Origin: Flammula alnicola
Taxonomy: Eukaryota; Basidiomycota; Agaricomycetes; Agaricales; Strophariaceae
Direction of reading: 5' to 3'
Assembly (NCBI GenBank): GCA_015499995.1
Contig: JADNRV010000013.1
Coordinates: 1 to 64,000 of the forward strand
DNA length: 64,000 bases
Shown: piece by piece, positions 21,777 to 31,374 of the stretch
Position numbering within the stretch: position 1 is the first letter of the stretch
How the letters are laid out: each line of letters starts with the position of its first letter
Made by a program: the position numbers and the translations under genes
The notes under the pieces: model-generated
What the model was told of the DNA's origin: nothing
Database searches by the model: none
The model's input: only the letters and a program-made list of their open reading frames with translations

Positions 21777-23160
21777 TGCTAAGAAGTGGACATCTGCACT
21801 CCCAACGATGGATACATAGCTATCACCAAACAGCCCGCTTTAGGGCTCATCATGATTCACTGTTGCTGCAGAGCGAGTGGTGATTCGACTCGCTTATTGA
21901 CAGATCATTGAAAGCTACCGCGACGACAAGACGCACTGCCAGGCACTGGCCAACAGACAACAACAGATCCATACGGTCGCAGTACAATGTAGTTGATTGG
22001 TTGTCGATGATTGTGCTGCAGAATAATATCGGCTGTTACAGCTAAACTCATATCGATAGGCCCAGTTTGAAAATACAGCGCACAGGCACCATTGTTCGCT
22101 TGCCATCAAAATGTTGCCTGAAAAGGTTTGGAAGCCTCCAGCCGAATGAGCCGATATTCGCGAGCCAATTACTGCGCTGGATTCCATTTGGAGGTGCCCC
22201 ATCAGTAAACAAAGTCCCTGAGCTGTGGATTTTGGAAACGGGCCTATCGATATGAGTTTACATAGCTGTAAATTTATCTCTAGTTGAACTAAAAATAACA
22301 CTTCCACCAAGAGTTGGTCGTCGAGAATCAAGACGATTGGGATTCCAGCAGCCTTACATACAGTGCGAACTTGGAAGCATCCAATGTTGCAAGTTCGCTA
22401 TAGTCATCCATAAGTCCATGAATAATCACTGTGTTGAAGCTGGACGATGGTACGAAGCTTCCAAGGCCTGGAAGTCGAGTCAAGGCAACTTGAAGAATGC
22501 GAAAAGTACCCAGACAAAAATAATGGAGGAGGTGAGATGTTGCAAGTTCCTGGAAGTTGGCTATAGTCGACCATGAATAATTGTCCATAACCCACTGTGT
22601 TGAATCTGGACGATGGTACGTAGCTTCCAAGGCCTGGAAGTCGAGTCAAGACAACTTGAAGAATGCGAAAAGTATCCAGACCAAAAATGATGGAGGAAGC
22701 CGAAAACGAGACAGGTACCTTGAAGAGAATTTGGAAAGGACCAGCCAATAACAGAACATACGCCCTGAAAAAGCGGCCGCCATTCGTGAACGGACAGCTC
22801 CAGCCATTAGAGTCTCGCCACCTTGGGTCGATAAGCCGGACCGTGGGAAATAACGAGTTCGCGAGGGTCGGCTTATGGACTCTGATGCATTGATGGCTGG
22901 AGCTCATGCATGGCGGCGAGGCCATCAGGGTATTTTCCAGGGCGTATCTTATTGGCTGGTCCTTTCTCTTGTCGGCTTCCTCCATTATTTTTGGTCTGGA
23001 AATCTTCAAATTGCCTTGACTCGACTTCCAGGCCTTTGAAGCTTGGTACCATCCAGATTCAACACTGGACTTTAGTAATGCTGGGTTAGATATTATTTTG
23101 TCAGTGATAAAATAGACCGTCCATTTTCGATAGTTTTTCGCAACTGCCATATAGGGTAAA
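21777..23160. repeat. Fold-back repeat region: two direct and one inverted copy of a ~100-bp unit
   Basis: A unit starting CACTGTGTTGAAGCTGGACG and containing CCAAGGCCTGGAAGTCGAGT and AACTTGAAGAATGCGAAAAG occurs at ~22428-22530 and ~22593-22697. It occurs inverted at ~22978-23065 (GACTCGACTTCCAGGCCTTT, GGTACCATCCAGATTCAACA). Between copies 2 and 3 the arms continue to match: GGACCAGCCAATAACAGAAC near 22738 pairs with TATTGGCTGGTCC near 22949-22963. The whole 22593-23065 block could fold into a long imperfect hairpin centred near 22870-22880. Sequence upstream of unit 1 (TGTTGCAAGTTCGCTATAGT, ~22384) is also duplicated upstream of unit 2. Bases 21777-22330 hold nothing I can name. Confidence 0.65.
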
Positions 23161-23197
23161 TTCTAGATCTGAGACGGGAGAGTCGTTTAAAATAAAG

Positions 23198-23788
23198 ATG
23201 CTCTCAATGTATACCATCTCAACAGCCATGCCTCGCAGAAACTCTCTCCGCTTGCCTTCGCAGCCCCCGCCTATCCCAGTCCCGCCCTCTCTCAGGCAGT
23301 CCCCGTATCTCAACGCACCCATATTCAAACGCGAAATATCTACTCCCAGATTACCAAGCGATGCAGACGAAAGATGGCTGCAGGACACAGTCCCTGTCAA
23401 GCCTGCCGGGACTCGCAGCGCGGGCGATGAGCTCGAACACTCTTCCGCACAAAAACACATTGATCGACGACGGAGCGTCCCACCGAGACACTCGGGTCCA
23501 TTGACCTCCCCAACTTGCACCTCTCCGTCCTCTTTCCGCGGCTTTGATTCGACCCCCTCTTCGCCCACCTCATCTGTCCACAGCAGAAGCCCCTCCCACT
23601 CGATAAGCACAAAGTACCTCTCGCAGCACTCTCTTGCACCACCACCCGACGCCCCCCTCTCCCCCTGCCGCCCAAACGGATGCACCGTTAGACCCGTCAA
23701 CCTAAACCAGTCCCTCCCGGCGCCAGACATGTCGCGTCTGGGTAGATCGAGTACAGACCAGGGCTACTTTGTGCCCTCCATGCGGTAG
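23198..23788 (+). CDS. Unrecognised intronless Ser/Pro-rich protein (196 aa)
   Basis: The ATG at 23198 opens an uninterrupted frame of 196 codons: MLSMYTISTAMPRRNSLRLP and onwards. The composition is heavy in Pro, Ser and Arg. Candidate phosphosites occur in RRNSL, DRRRSVPPRHS and SRSPSHSISTKYL. It ends MSRLGRSSTDQGYFVPSMR. It is probably disordered and has no recognisable domain. The length, ATG context and codon-like composition favour a real gene over chance, and the upstream fold-back repeat would lie in its promoter. The opposite strand is also open for ~200 codons over much of it, which lowers confidence. Confidence 0.5.
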   Translation: MLSMYTISTAMPRRNSLRLPSQPPPIPVPPSLRQSPYLNAPIFKREISTPRLPSDADERWLQDTVPVKPAGTRSAGDELEHSSAQKHIDRRRSVPPRHSGPLTSPTCTSPSSFRGFDSTPSSPTSSVHSRSPSHSISTKYLSQHSLAPPPDAPLSPCRPNGCTVRPVNLNQSLPAPDMSRLGRSSTDQGYFVPSMR

Positions 23789-24597
23789 TCGCATCGCTTT
23801 CACGCCCAATGCGTGACACACACTGTCGCAGCACACCACCGCACAAGCACTCTGCGCCCCACGAGTCCATTCCTTCTAGGGATCTAAAGGACATATCCTT
23901 CCCTTCGTCCGTCACTCAATGTCCGCAACACATTCGATTCGTTTCTCTCGACCGGCCAGATTCTCTTTCTTTCCATTCCTTGGGCTTTTGGGTTCAAATT
24001 GGCATTTTGAAACACGCATACAACGACTCACAACACCGTCCGCGGCCCCCCTATCCTGCATACCATCACACACACCCTGCTGCATTCACTTTTTCATTTT
24101 ATCATTATTACTTTTGGGCTTTTCTTTGGGGGCATACACGACTCATATGATCAACGATACACGATTGGAATCGATATTGTACTTTTTATCTCCTATGTTA
24201 TACACGCAGCCAACTAGCTCCGCCGACTGCCAAAACACGCACTTGTATTATATGCTCTCTATATAGATATCATTTCTGTACATGTACAATACACACACGA
24301 ATCCATTCAGATCCGAGACTCGCGCAATTGAATCTTGAGTTTGGAACATAAATTCGGAGGAGTATGTCGCGTAGGTCGGCTTTGAGATATGCTTAGAGAG
24401 CTTGTCAATTGGTCAGGCGGACACATGATCTATGTGGCGATTGGCTGCACATATACAGATATACGAATCTCAAACACCCAAAGCTGAATAAGACAGAAGC
24501 TGAATAAGACAGAAAACGATGAACGGAAGATCGGAGAGGAAAAGGTACCGGAACAAGACAATCGAATACATAACACCCCGCACTCCGAACACCGCTG

Positions 24598-27296
24598 CTA
24601 CTTTTTCTTCGGATCACGGACACTGAACACCAGCGTATCCTCATCCTCCAAATTCGACGCCGCGATCGACTCCTTGTTCGTCAGCATCTTGCCCAACCAC
24701 GATAACCGGATGCGCGACGCAGGCACCGTGCTCTGCGTATGCTGCAGGATGCGGTCGCGCAGCGTCGACACCAGGAGGTTCAGCGGCAGGTCGGGGATCG
24801 TCACGATCTGGCCCTGCAGCTTCCATTCCGGCTTCGAGGGATCGCTCGGCATCTGCACCTGCAGCGAGATCGGATGCTAAGCCGCGGAAACAAAAAGGGG
24901 TCAGCAAACATAAACGAAAAAGGTATGTGCGGCGGAAGAAAATGTCTGACTCACAGGATGCATCCCGATCCAGTCTTCTTCAGGGTATAGCGCGCCCCCG
25001 GGAAGCTTGGCGACTTTCTGTCTCTTCGCAGGCGGCATCTCCTCTGGCGCGCCCCCGCCCTCCATCTCGTCGGCGGACCGCACCATGCCAGCCTGGATCG
25101 CGTTGTTCGCAGCAGCGAGCGCAGCCATCCGCGTCGGGTGCATCGTCGGCGCTGCCGCCGCCGCGGGCTGGTACCCGAAGGGCTGCGCGGACTCCATGCC
25201 TTGGTAGTGCAGAGGCGGAAGCATGACCGGCGGCTGCGCGTACATCGAAGCGGGCTGCGGGCCAGAGGAGACTGTCGCCGCGGAATAAGCACCCGAGCTT
25301 GCAGGCGGGGCGGGAAGGGAAGCTGGCGCAGGCGGTAGTGTGGTTAGTGGTGGCGGCGCAGCTGCAGGACCGATACCAGGACCAATAGCGTTGGCTTCTT
25401 GTCTGTAAACATCGGATATCGGTTGAATAGAGAACCAAGAAAATTTAGAGAATAAGACGTACGGTCCAAGGCCCTTCCTGCGATGGATAGACGCAATTTG
25501 TTCGTCGGTGTTGACATTGGTAGAAAACTTGTCGAGAGTGTTCGCTTTGCTGGAAGTATGTCCATCCCAAACGACCTTTTCTCTTTCCTTGCGTTTTTCT
25601 CTTTCGACGGCCTCCTCGCGCTTCCTCCGCTCCTCGTCCGTCTCGGTACCGAAAATATCCACACGCGTCCGCGCAAGATTTTGCAGAGACGTGACGACGT
25701 TGGTACCCGTTTGGAGCTGGGATGCTTGAGCTTTGCGGGCTTCGAGGTTGTCGCGTTGTTCTTTCCATTTAGGATCAAGCAGCTCAATACGCATGTGTTC
25801 CTGGAGCTCGTCTACGCCGATTTGCTGACCACAGATCGTACACGTAGTCATTGCGACCTTGCCCTTCTTTTCTCCTACTATTTTCCAATTATTATTATGA
25901 GTATCAATGCAGACATTCGAGAAAAGATACGTACGTTTGGGAACATAGTCCGTCCTGATCTTCATTGGCCCAGCAGGGTTCATGGCGCTTGCCTGCAAAG
26001 CTTGAGCATGGGCAATAGCTCGTTGCCTTTGCCTCTCCTCGTCTTCCTTCTTCTTATCAGCGGCGTCTTCTTCTTCGTCGCTCTGCTCCATCTCCGCATC
26101 AGACTCGGCTCCGTTTCCAGCACCTCCAACGGCAGCGGCAGCTTCGGCCTCTGCAGCTGCTTGGCGTGCACGATGCGCTTCGACGTCGTCGGCTGTGTTT
26201 CCATAATCATCGCTGCCATGCGTTTTTGAGCAAGTGTCATGTTTTCTACCTCTTGCACGCTCATTGGTGGTGGTAGCTCGGAGTTGGCGTCGACTGCCGT
26301 GAATTCAATGGTTTGCACAATGGCATAGTCGTGCCAGTCGATCTCGGCGAAAGCCCCTGGAACCCTTGAGTTAGGATGTTCATAACAACAGAAAAATACC
26401 AAGATGCGTACGTTTTTCAGTCTCTTGGTCATCCTGACGTTTCTGCTCCTTTTCGCGCTTGTTTTTCTCCCACTTCGCGTGCTTCCGTGCATCCTCGAGG
26501 GTCTTCCACCGCGACCCTTCTTGGGTTCGCTCTTTTAGCTGTTCCAGCATCTCCTTATTAGGCTGGATAACTTTGGTATACTGCTCCACCAACCGATTGA
26601 AATAACCGAAAAGGGAGTGCGTGGGCCGGAGGAAGTCGAACTGGTAGTTGCGTCCTTCCCTTGCCGAAAGGTTGGCCAAGAAACTGCGTCCTCGACGAGC
26701 AGTAAACAAGGCTGTGAGCTTCATGGTATCTCTGCATGAAAGAAAAGGTTTGTTGGTACTGCCACCTTAATTGAGACCAGCGAAAAAAACCACGCACAGG
26801 TCACTGGGGCTATGTTTGGGAGGTCCATGATGAACTCTGCGGGAGGGGGTTCGACTCCAATATCAACAGGTTCACTGGGTTGAGCTACCTCGGCCGTTTT
26901 ATCTTTCGACTTTGTCTCTTGGTCCACTTCACCCTGCGCCACTTTGTCCATTCTGTGTCGGTAATAAGCATGGTAGGGATCGGCTGGGTTGAGGAAAGAG
27001 AATTTGGGGTCGGCGCGTTGTCCTTCTCGTACTCTTTCTTCGAACTGGGGCGGGTTGGCGAACGAGCAACATAAAGGGCCGTTCGGTCGATGACATCTAA
27101 GGGTGAAAAATGCGGCTGTCAGTAAATACGATCTTTTCATGTAAACCAAATACTTACCCTTTATTTCAGGCGGAGGCAGGATCAGCCCACTGCTGAACCT
27201 CAAGTTCGCTCCTCCAGCAGCGATGCCCATTTCATAGTCTTCGTGGCCATTTATGTGGTTTCCATTAGGGAGCGCGACTTCTGTCTCGAAGGTCAT
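24598..27296 (-). CDS. SF3A1: Splicing factor 3A subunit 1 (Prp21/SAP114 homologue)
   Basis: SF3A1 is a U2 snRNP component needed for pre-spliceosome assembly. The ATG at 27294-27296 gives MTFETEVALPNGNHINGHED. The first SURP domain reads DVIDRTALYVARSPPQFEER, then DPKFSFLNPADPYHAYYRHR. The second reads LDTMKLTALFTARRGRSFLA and REGRNYQFDFLRPTHSLFGY, then FNRLVEQYTKVIQP. A charged region (WEKNKREKEQKRQDDQETEK), DWHDYAIVQTIEF and LPPPMSVQEVENMTLAQKRM follow. An acidic, Ala-rich stretch, DYVPK and a Pro-rich region lead to a C-terminal ubiquitin-like domain (LQGQIVTIPDLPL ... SRIRLSWLGKMLTNKESIAA) ending VRDPKKK at 24598. One base is missing from the A-run coding ...MIMEN-T-ADDVEAHRARQ (plus strand TTT at 26198-26200), which breaks the frame. 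It is divergent from mL60. Confidence 0.92.
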
Positions 27297-27444
27297 GATA
27301 GTGAATAAGAAAGAATGGATTTTGTGACTTGGCGTCAGAGCCCGACTCAAAACAGACGCCAAGGTCTTTTTCTCACGGTCAATATCTTTCTTCGTTAAAT
27401 TCCATTGCGCTCTTTCCATCACAGCTGGACAAAAACTTGTTCTG
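27297..27444. promoter_or_regulatory. Short divergent promoter between SF3A1 and mL60 with a 9-bp dyad
   Basis: Only 148 bp separate the two start codons, so both promoters and leaders must fit here. CTTGGCGTC at 27328-27336 is repeated inverted as GACGCCAAG at 27355-27363, with an 18-bp spacer. It is a plausible but unproven binding site. Confidence 0.45.
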
Positions 27445-27943
27445 ATGTTCGGCGCGTTCAGACCCACCAATGTAAACCTGGAGGCTTCTCTGGTAAGTAT
27501 GGCCTGTGCTCATCAGCTCATCTTCCTTGGACCTCTGGCTTACCATTTCACCTTCAGGAAGACACCATGGAAATTATCTGTGACCCGGAAGCCAACGCTC
27601 GATCGAGGCTAAAGAAAGTAGACGCCGTCATTGAAGCTGTGAGAGCGAGTGGGGTGCAAACTGCCTCCTTGGTGCGTCCATCTACGTTTTCTGAACCGTT
27701 GCTCGTTGGCTTATTTTTTCAAATTCTGCCGACAGGCTCGTGCTCTGGAGTTGCCGAAAGAACACGAAATGCATGCACGAGACAAGTATACGGTATTCAG
27801 TCCACACGCCAAAGGATATCGCAAGGGTATTCATAAAGTTCCTAAATGGACAAGAGTATGTCCTACCTCTCGGTATTACCTAACAAGCAACTCACCATGA
27901 CCCCATACAGTTAACACTGAGAACGAATCCGAAAGGTTTCTGA
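27445..27943 (+). CDS. MRPL31: Mitochondrial large ribosomal subunit protein mL60 (MRPL31 homologue)
   Basis: Small fungal-type mitoribosomal protein. Exons: 27445-27492, 27558-27671, 27736-27855, 27911-27943. The start is MFGAFRPTNVNL. The centre reads KANARSRLKKVDAVIEAVRA, ARALELPKEHEMHARDKYTV and FSPHAKGYRKGIHKVPKWTR, and the end is LTLRTNPKGF, the hallmark C-terminus of the family. As given the four exons join in one frame. However, the part spanning the exon 1/2 join reads out of frame with the family, whose LLWKTPWKLSVTRK is found in another frame. Restoring one base each near 27480, 27485 and 27591, all in short runs, gives the family sequence, and the three losses cancel. It converges on CMS1 with 61 bp between stops. 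Confidence 0.85.
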
Positions 27944-28004
27944 AAATCCATTGCAGTATTCTGCATGCGCGTTGTACTTTACTCTATCTCGACATATATA
28001 ATAT

Positions 28005-29167
28005 TTAAAACAGGACGACCTGGATTTTCCCCTCCTTTATACCCTTCAAGACATGCTCATTGTTCAGGACGGTCTTGAAGACCTCGTCTCTTGTTTCCGG
28101 AATATCAAACAAATTTCGCGTTTTCGCGTCTTTGAATGTGATATCCAGAATAATATGGGAAAGGGCAGATACGTTCAGCGACTCTGCGCAGGGGAATTAG
28201 TCTGAAGTCCGGGAGGTCTGAAAGAAGAGATGCAGCATACCTGTCTCGTTCAGCAGCTTGCCCAGTCTGCCAGGTGTCCCGACGGCCGCTCCTATTTTCG
28301 TCCGCTTGAGATAGGCGACATGTTCCGCGAGTTTGAAATGTTTGGCGAATAGCTTCGCGACATCACCACCCTTCTCGCCTTGAAGTTTCTTGTTCTTCAA
28401 TACTCGCGTGACATCTGCGACTCTTAGAGCAGCTCCAGCGATGTACAACAGCGTCGGAGCCCCGTTCGATTTCGATTTTTGTGACAAACGAACGTGAAGG
28501 CTAGGGAGAACTGATACCAAAGCCTGTGAGTACAAATATCTGTTGGAAGACGACACATACACACTTTTGGTGATAAAATCCACTAGTTGGTCCAACGTCC
28601 GTGGTCCAGTCCATGCCGTCGTATCCGCAATGGACGTTTCTGTCTAGCGTTAATTTGAGCTTGAACTTCCATCGAGATCTGGGTTCTGCATACCTGGTAT
28701 TCGGAGGTCGTCCATTTCAATAGCGGATAACTTCGGGAAGCTCTTGGTTTGCATTGAGGCGAGATAAGCAGACAAGTCATGGGGTGATTGGGCAGCCATC
28801 GAATAATCGACAGTTTCAATAGTCTCTGTCATTTTTCTTTTCTAATGCCAATACATGTTAGTGTTAGATGAGACTCAGAGTTCCTGCTAGAGAGTAACGT
28901 ACTTTGGCTTTTCGCTCCTTCTCTTTCTCTCTTCTTTTCCGTTTCTTTGCAGCAAGGCAGCATCTGTGGCGGCTTCCGAAGTTCCAACATCATCCACCTC
29001 GTCGTCACCATCCTCATCATCTCCTTCCCTCCCTTCATCTTCTCCGACGTCAACAAAAACATCTTCGTCGTCCAACTGCGCCACTGTCCCAGTGCCTTCA
29101 TCACCTGACAAAGCCACTGTCTCGTCGAGAACAAAATCATCCTCTAGGTCGTCTCCCCTTGCTTCAT
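28005..29167 (-). CDS. CMS1: Cms1-type U3 snoRNP-associated protein (helicase-like remnant)
   Basis: Yeast Cms1 is associated with the small-subunit processome and 90S pre-ribosomes. The N-terminus is acidic: GDDLEDDFVLDETVALSGDE and repeated D/E runs. The body reads SAYLASMQTKSFPKLSAIEM and LDQLVDFITK, then APTLLYIAGAALRVADVTRV, GGDVAKLFAKHFKLAEHVAY and AAVGTPGRLGKLLNET. The last of these resembles the GTPGR motif of DEAD-box proteins. After a ~50-nt intron it continues SLNVSALSHIILDITFKDAK and RNLFDIPETRDEVFKTVLNN, ending VVLF at the TAA on 28005-28007. The only ATG that fits is at 29165-29167. It connects to the acidic part only if one A is restored in ATGAAGC (plus-strand TT at 29163-29164). 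Confidence 0.85.
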
Positions 29168-29737
29168 GTTGTTAAGAATATGTTCGTCTGAGGCCTTGTT
29201 TCGTGTGTATGAGAATCCAGTGTCTTTAAGTAGCAGTGTAGCGCGTATCTTGAACTTGAAGCCGCGAAAAATATTAATACTGCAAGTCACGTGCGGTGTA
29301 ATTTACCACTTCATGTCCGCTCTTTTTCTTTCAATGGCGGATCCTAGGACAAAGGCGCCTTTAGGTCCATTCGTTCACCTCATTCTTTGCTTGGTATTCG
29401 TCAATTTTCTCGGGCATCGCCTTTCTGGATGTCCTCGACGCTTTCAGACAAGCCTCGATCGTCAGGCTTTCAGTTGGACTCGAAGACGGTGCTGAAGCAC
29501 TGGCTGGCTTGCATGCTAGTTATGATCGCGACGTGCCTTATACGCTCGCTTTATAAACGTGTCATATATCTGTATAAAGGAAGCAAAGCTCTATTTCAAA
29601 CCTCGCCGCGAAAGGATACCTCTCGCTCTTTTGGTTTCGTTTCTGGACTTTGGCAGAGTCGTCCAAGTCGCACAGAACGGGTTGTCGATCCCGCCCTTCC
29701 TCCACAGTCTATACTACCCCACACAACCGAAAAGAAT
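29168..29737. other. Intergenic region upstream of the ERI1-like gene
   Basis: A + strand open stretch runs 29387-29737 in frame with the downstream gene. Another ATG-initiated one begins at 29334 in a different frame (MADPRTKAPLGPF). An N-terminal extension of the exonuclease with a membrane-like segment (WLACMLVMIATCLIRSLYKR) is possible. I used the ATG nearest the conserved domain instead. Confidence 0.35.
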
Positions 29738-30893
29738 ATGCGTTACCACAAAAATCCCCGCCATGTACAGACAAAGAGGCCTGTCCCAGCGACAGAGTCG
29801 CCTAATATAATTCCGAGAACGAGACAACCCTACGAAGCATTCCTCGTTTTGGACCTCGAAGGTACTTGCAAACTGGGCACCGACTTTAACTACCCCAATG
29901 AAATAATCGTGCGTGACGTTATATGACATACAAAGGATTTGCACCCCTGATGTCCAGTCCTTTGTCCTTTTAGGAATTCCCGGTCTCCGTCTTACAATGG
30001 AAGGACCGGACTCGAGATGGAACGGCGAGTACGCTAAGGTGGCTGACGAATTTAGACATTTGTCAAACCAACATGGCGGCCAACGTTGTCTGATTTTTGC
30101 ACCCAATTAACGGGAATCACCCAGGTAGATCTTACCCTTGTCATGGCTATAAATGTACGAATTCTCATCATGCTTGGGGTAGGAACAAGTGGACTCTGCT
30201 CCACCTTTCTCCGAAGCATTAGTCCAGCTGGAGGCGTTCCTCGTTAAGAATGGCTTGATAGATTTGCATACAAAGAAGCGCCTAAAGCGATTCTGCTGGT
30301 GCAGCGATGGCCATGGGATGTCCGAGATTTCTTCGTAAAACAGTGCTTTATATCCCAGGTTAGTATGACATTGCGCAGCTCAGGTTCGATCTTACAGTCT
30401 TTTGAATTCAGGTCGAAATGCCAGAATGGATCCGAGGCGATGTGCTGGACGTTCGGTCCGTGGTCCAACAGTGGAAAAGCACACAAATCGCATTGACCAC
30501 GCAAGCTCCAGCAATACATGTAAGTATGACGGACACCTCAGGTGCTCATGACTTGAAATCTATCAACGTTGATCTATTTCACAGATATCGACTGGAATAC
30601 GGCCTTCCTTAAACATATCCGCGCAGTTAAAGGTACTCGGTTTACCGGCGTTCGAAGGTCGACAACACAGTGGCATAGACGTCAGTGGAATGCTTCCGCC
30701 TTCTCTTTTCAGTCGTGGAGTTAGAACTGACTCGGTTACTTGTGGGATACAGGATACCCGTAACATAGCCAAGATTGTTACCGAGCTGGCACGTCGAGGT
30801 GTACGTCTCTTGCCGAATACCACGATATATCCAGGCAGGAAATGGAGATGGATGGGAAAACACGGTCAGGTTTTGGAGGATGGGCTCCCTTGA
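29738..30893 (+). CDS. ERI1-like DEDDh 3'-5' exoribonuclease
   Basis: Exons 29738-29908, 29974-30124, 30183-30358, 30412-30519, 30585-30680 and 30753-30893. The Exo I motif is YEAFLVLDLEGTC (D and E of DEDDh). Next come FPVSVLQWKDRTRDGT, VADEFRHFVKPTWRPTLSDF and FCTQLTGITQ as in ERI1/PRNIP enzymes. Then PFSEALVQLEAFLVKNGLID, FCWCSDGPWDVRDFF (Exo II), EMPEWIRGDVLDVRSVVQQW, LKVLGLPAFEGRQHSGID and DTRNIAKIVTELARRG (Exo III with H and D). It ends WMGKHGQVLEDGLP. ERI1 enzymes trim small RNAs, histone mRNA ends and 5.8S rRNA. Exon 2 is 151 nt and exon 3 is 176 nt between phase-0 introns, so two bases and one base are missing (near 30038, 30060 and 30311, all in runs). Without these losses the catalytic domain is complete. 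Confidence 0.85.
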
Positions 30894-31374
30894 AGATCAC
30901 GGCGCCCTACGTGTACCGTTACTCCGGAGACATAGGCTGAAATATGACTCCGTTAGAGATAGCCACACCACCGGCATCGTCATTGAGCATTTGACCCGTG
31001 AAGCTTGCACATATGATCCTCCCGACCTCGACACCCCGAAATTTGAGCATCATTACAGGTCCCTTATCAATGTCCTCGAAAAAGGAGTAAATGGAGAAAT
31101 ACTAGTCACTCACCGCCATTGGGGGTTCTCACGAATACTGACCGGGGCAATATCTAATTTTAGCGAGGGCAAACTTTCTCATCGATGGAGCAATCATCGA
31201 AGGGAACATAAGCTGAAATATATTCGGCACTGTGCGAGGCTATTGATACAGTGTGGCATCCAGGTCGATTGTAAAGTAAGTTATTGTGGAGAAGAAATCT
31301 ATTGCCAAAGTGAGCTGTCTCTCTGATCATCACACCACGATAAATATGTAGATTATGGAATCCTGAAAAAGCTT
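30894..31374. other. Region between the ERI1-like and TmpA-like genes
   Basis: Convergent 3' flanks. A + strand open stretch (30956-31326) encodes GIVIEHLTREACTYDPPDLD and similar. It shows no domain and has no convincing start, so I do not call it a gene. Confidence 0.4.

Noticed and set aside
22404..23150. 248-codon open stretch on the minus strand
   Set aside because: It runs through the fold-back repeat units; the translation simply repeats the unit (YQASKAWKSSQGNLK) and shows no domain.
24927..25440. Arg/Ala-rich open stretches on both strands inside SF3A1
   Set aside because: Out-of-frame readings of the GC-rich Pro/Ala segment of SF3A1.
29738..30893. Interpretation of ERI1-like, NDC80, SF3A1 and others as genuine pseudogenes or as programmed frameshifting
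   Set aside because: Too many essential genes affected at once; all breaks are one-base losses at runs with no shared slippery motif or downstream structure; splice sites and catalytic residues are all preserved.
30956..31326. Open + strand stretch after the ERI1-like gene
   Set aside because: No recognisable domain, no clear start, and it lies in the expected 3' flank between convergent genes.
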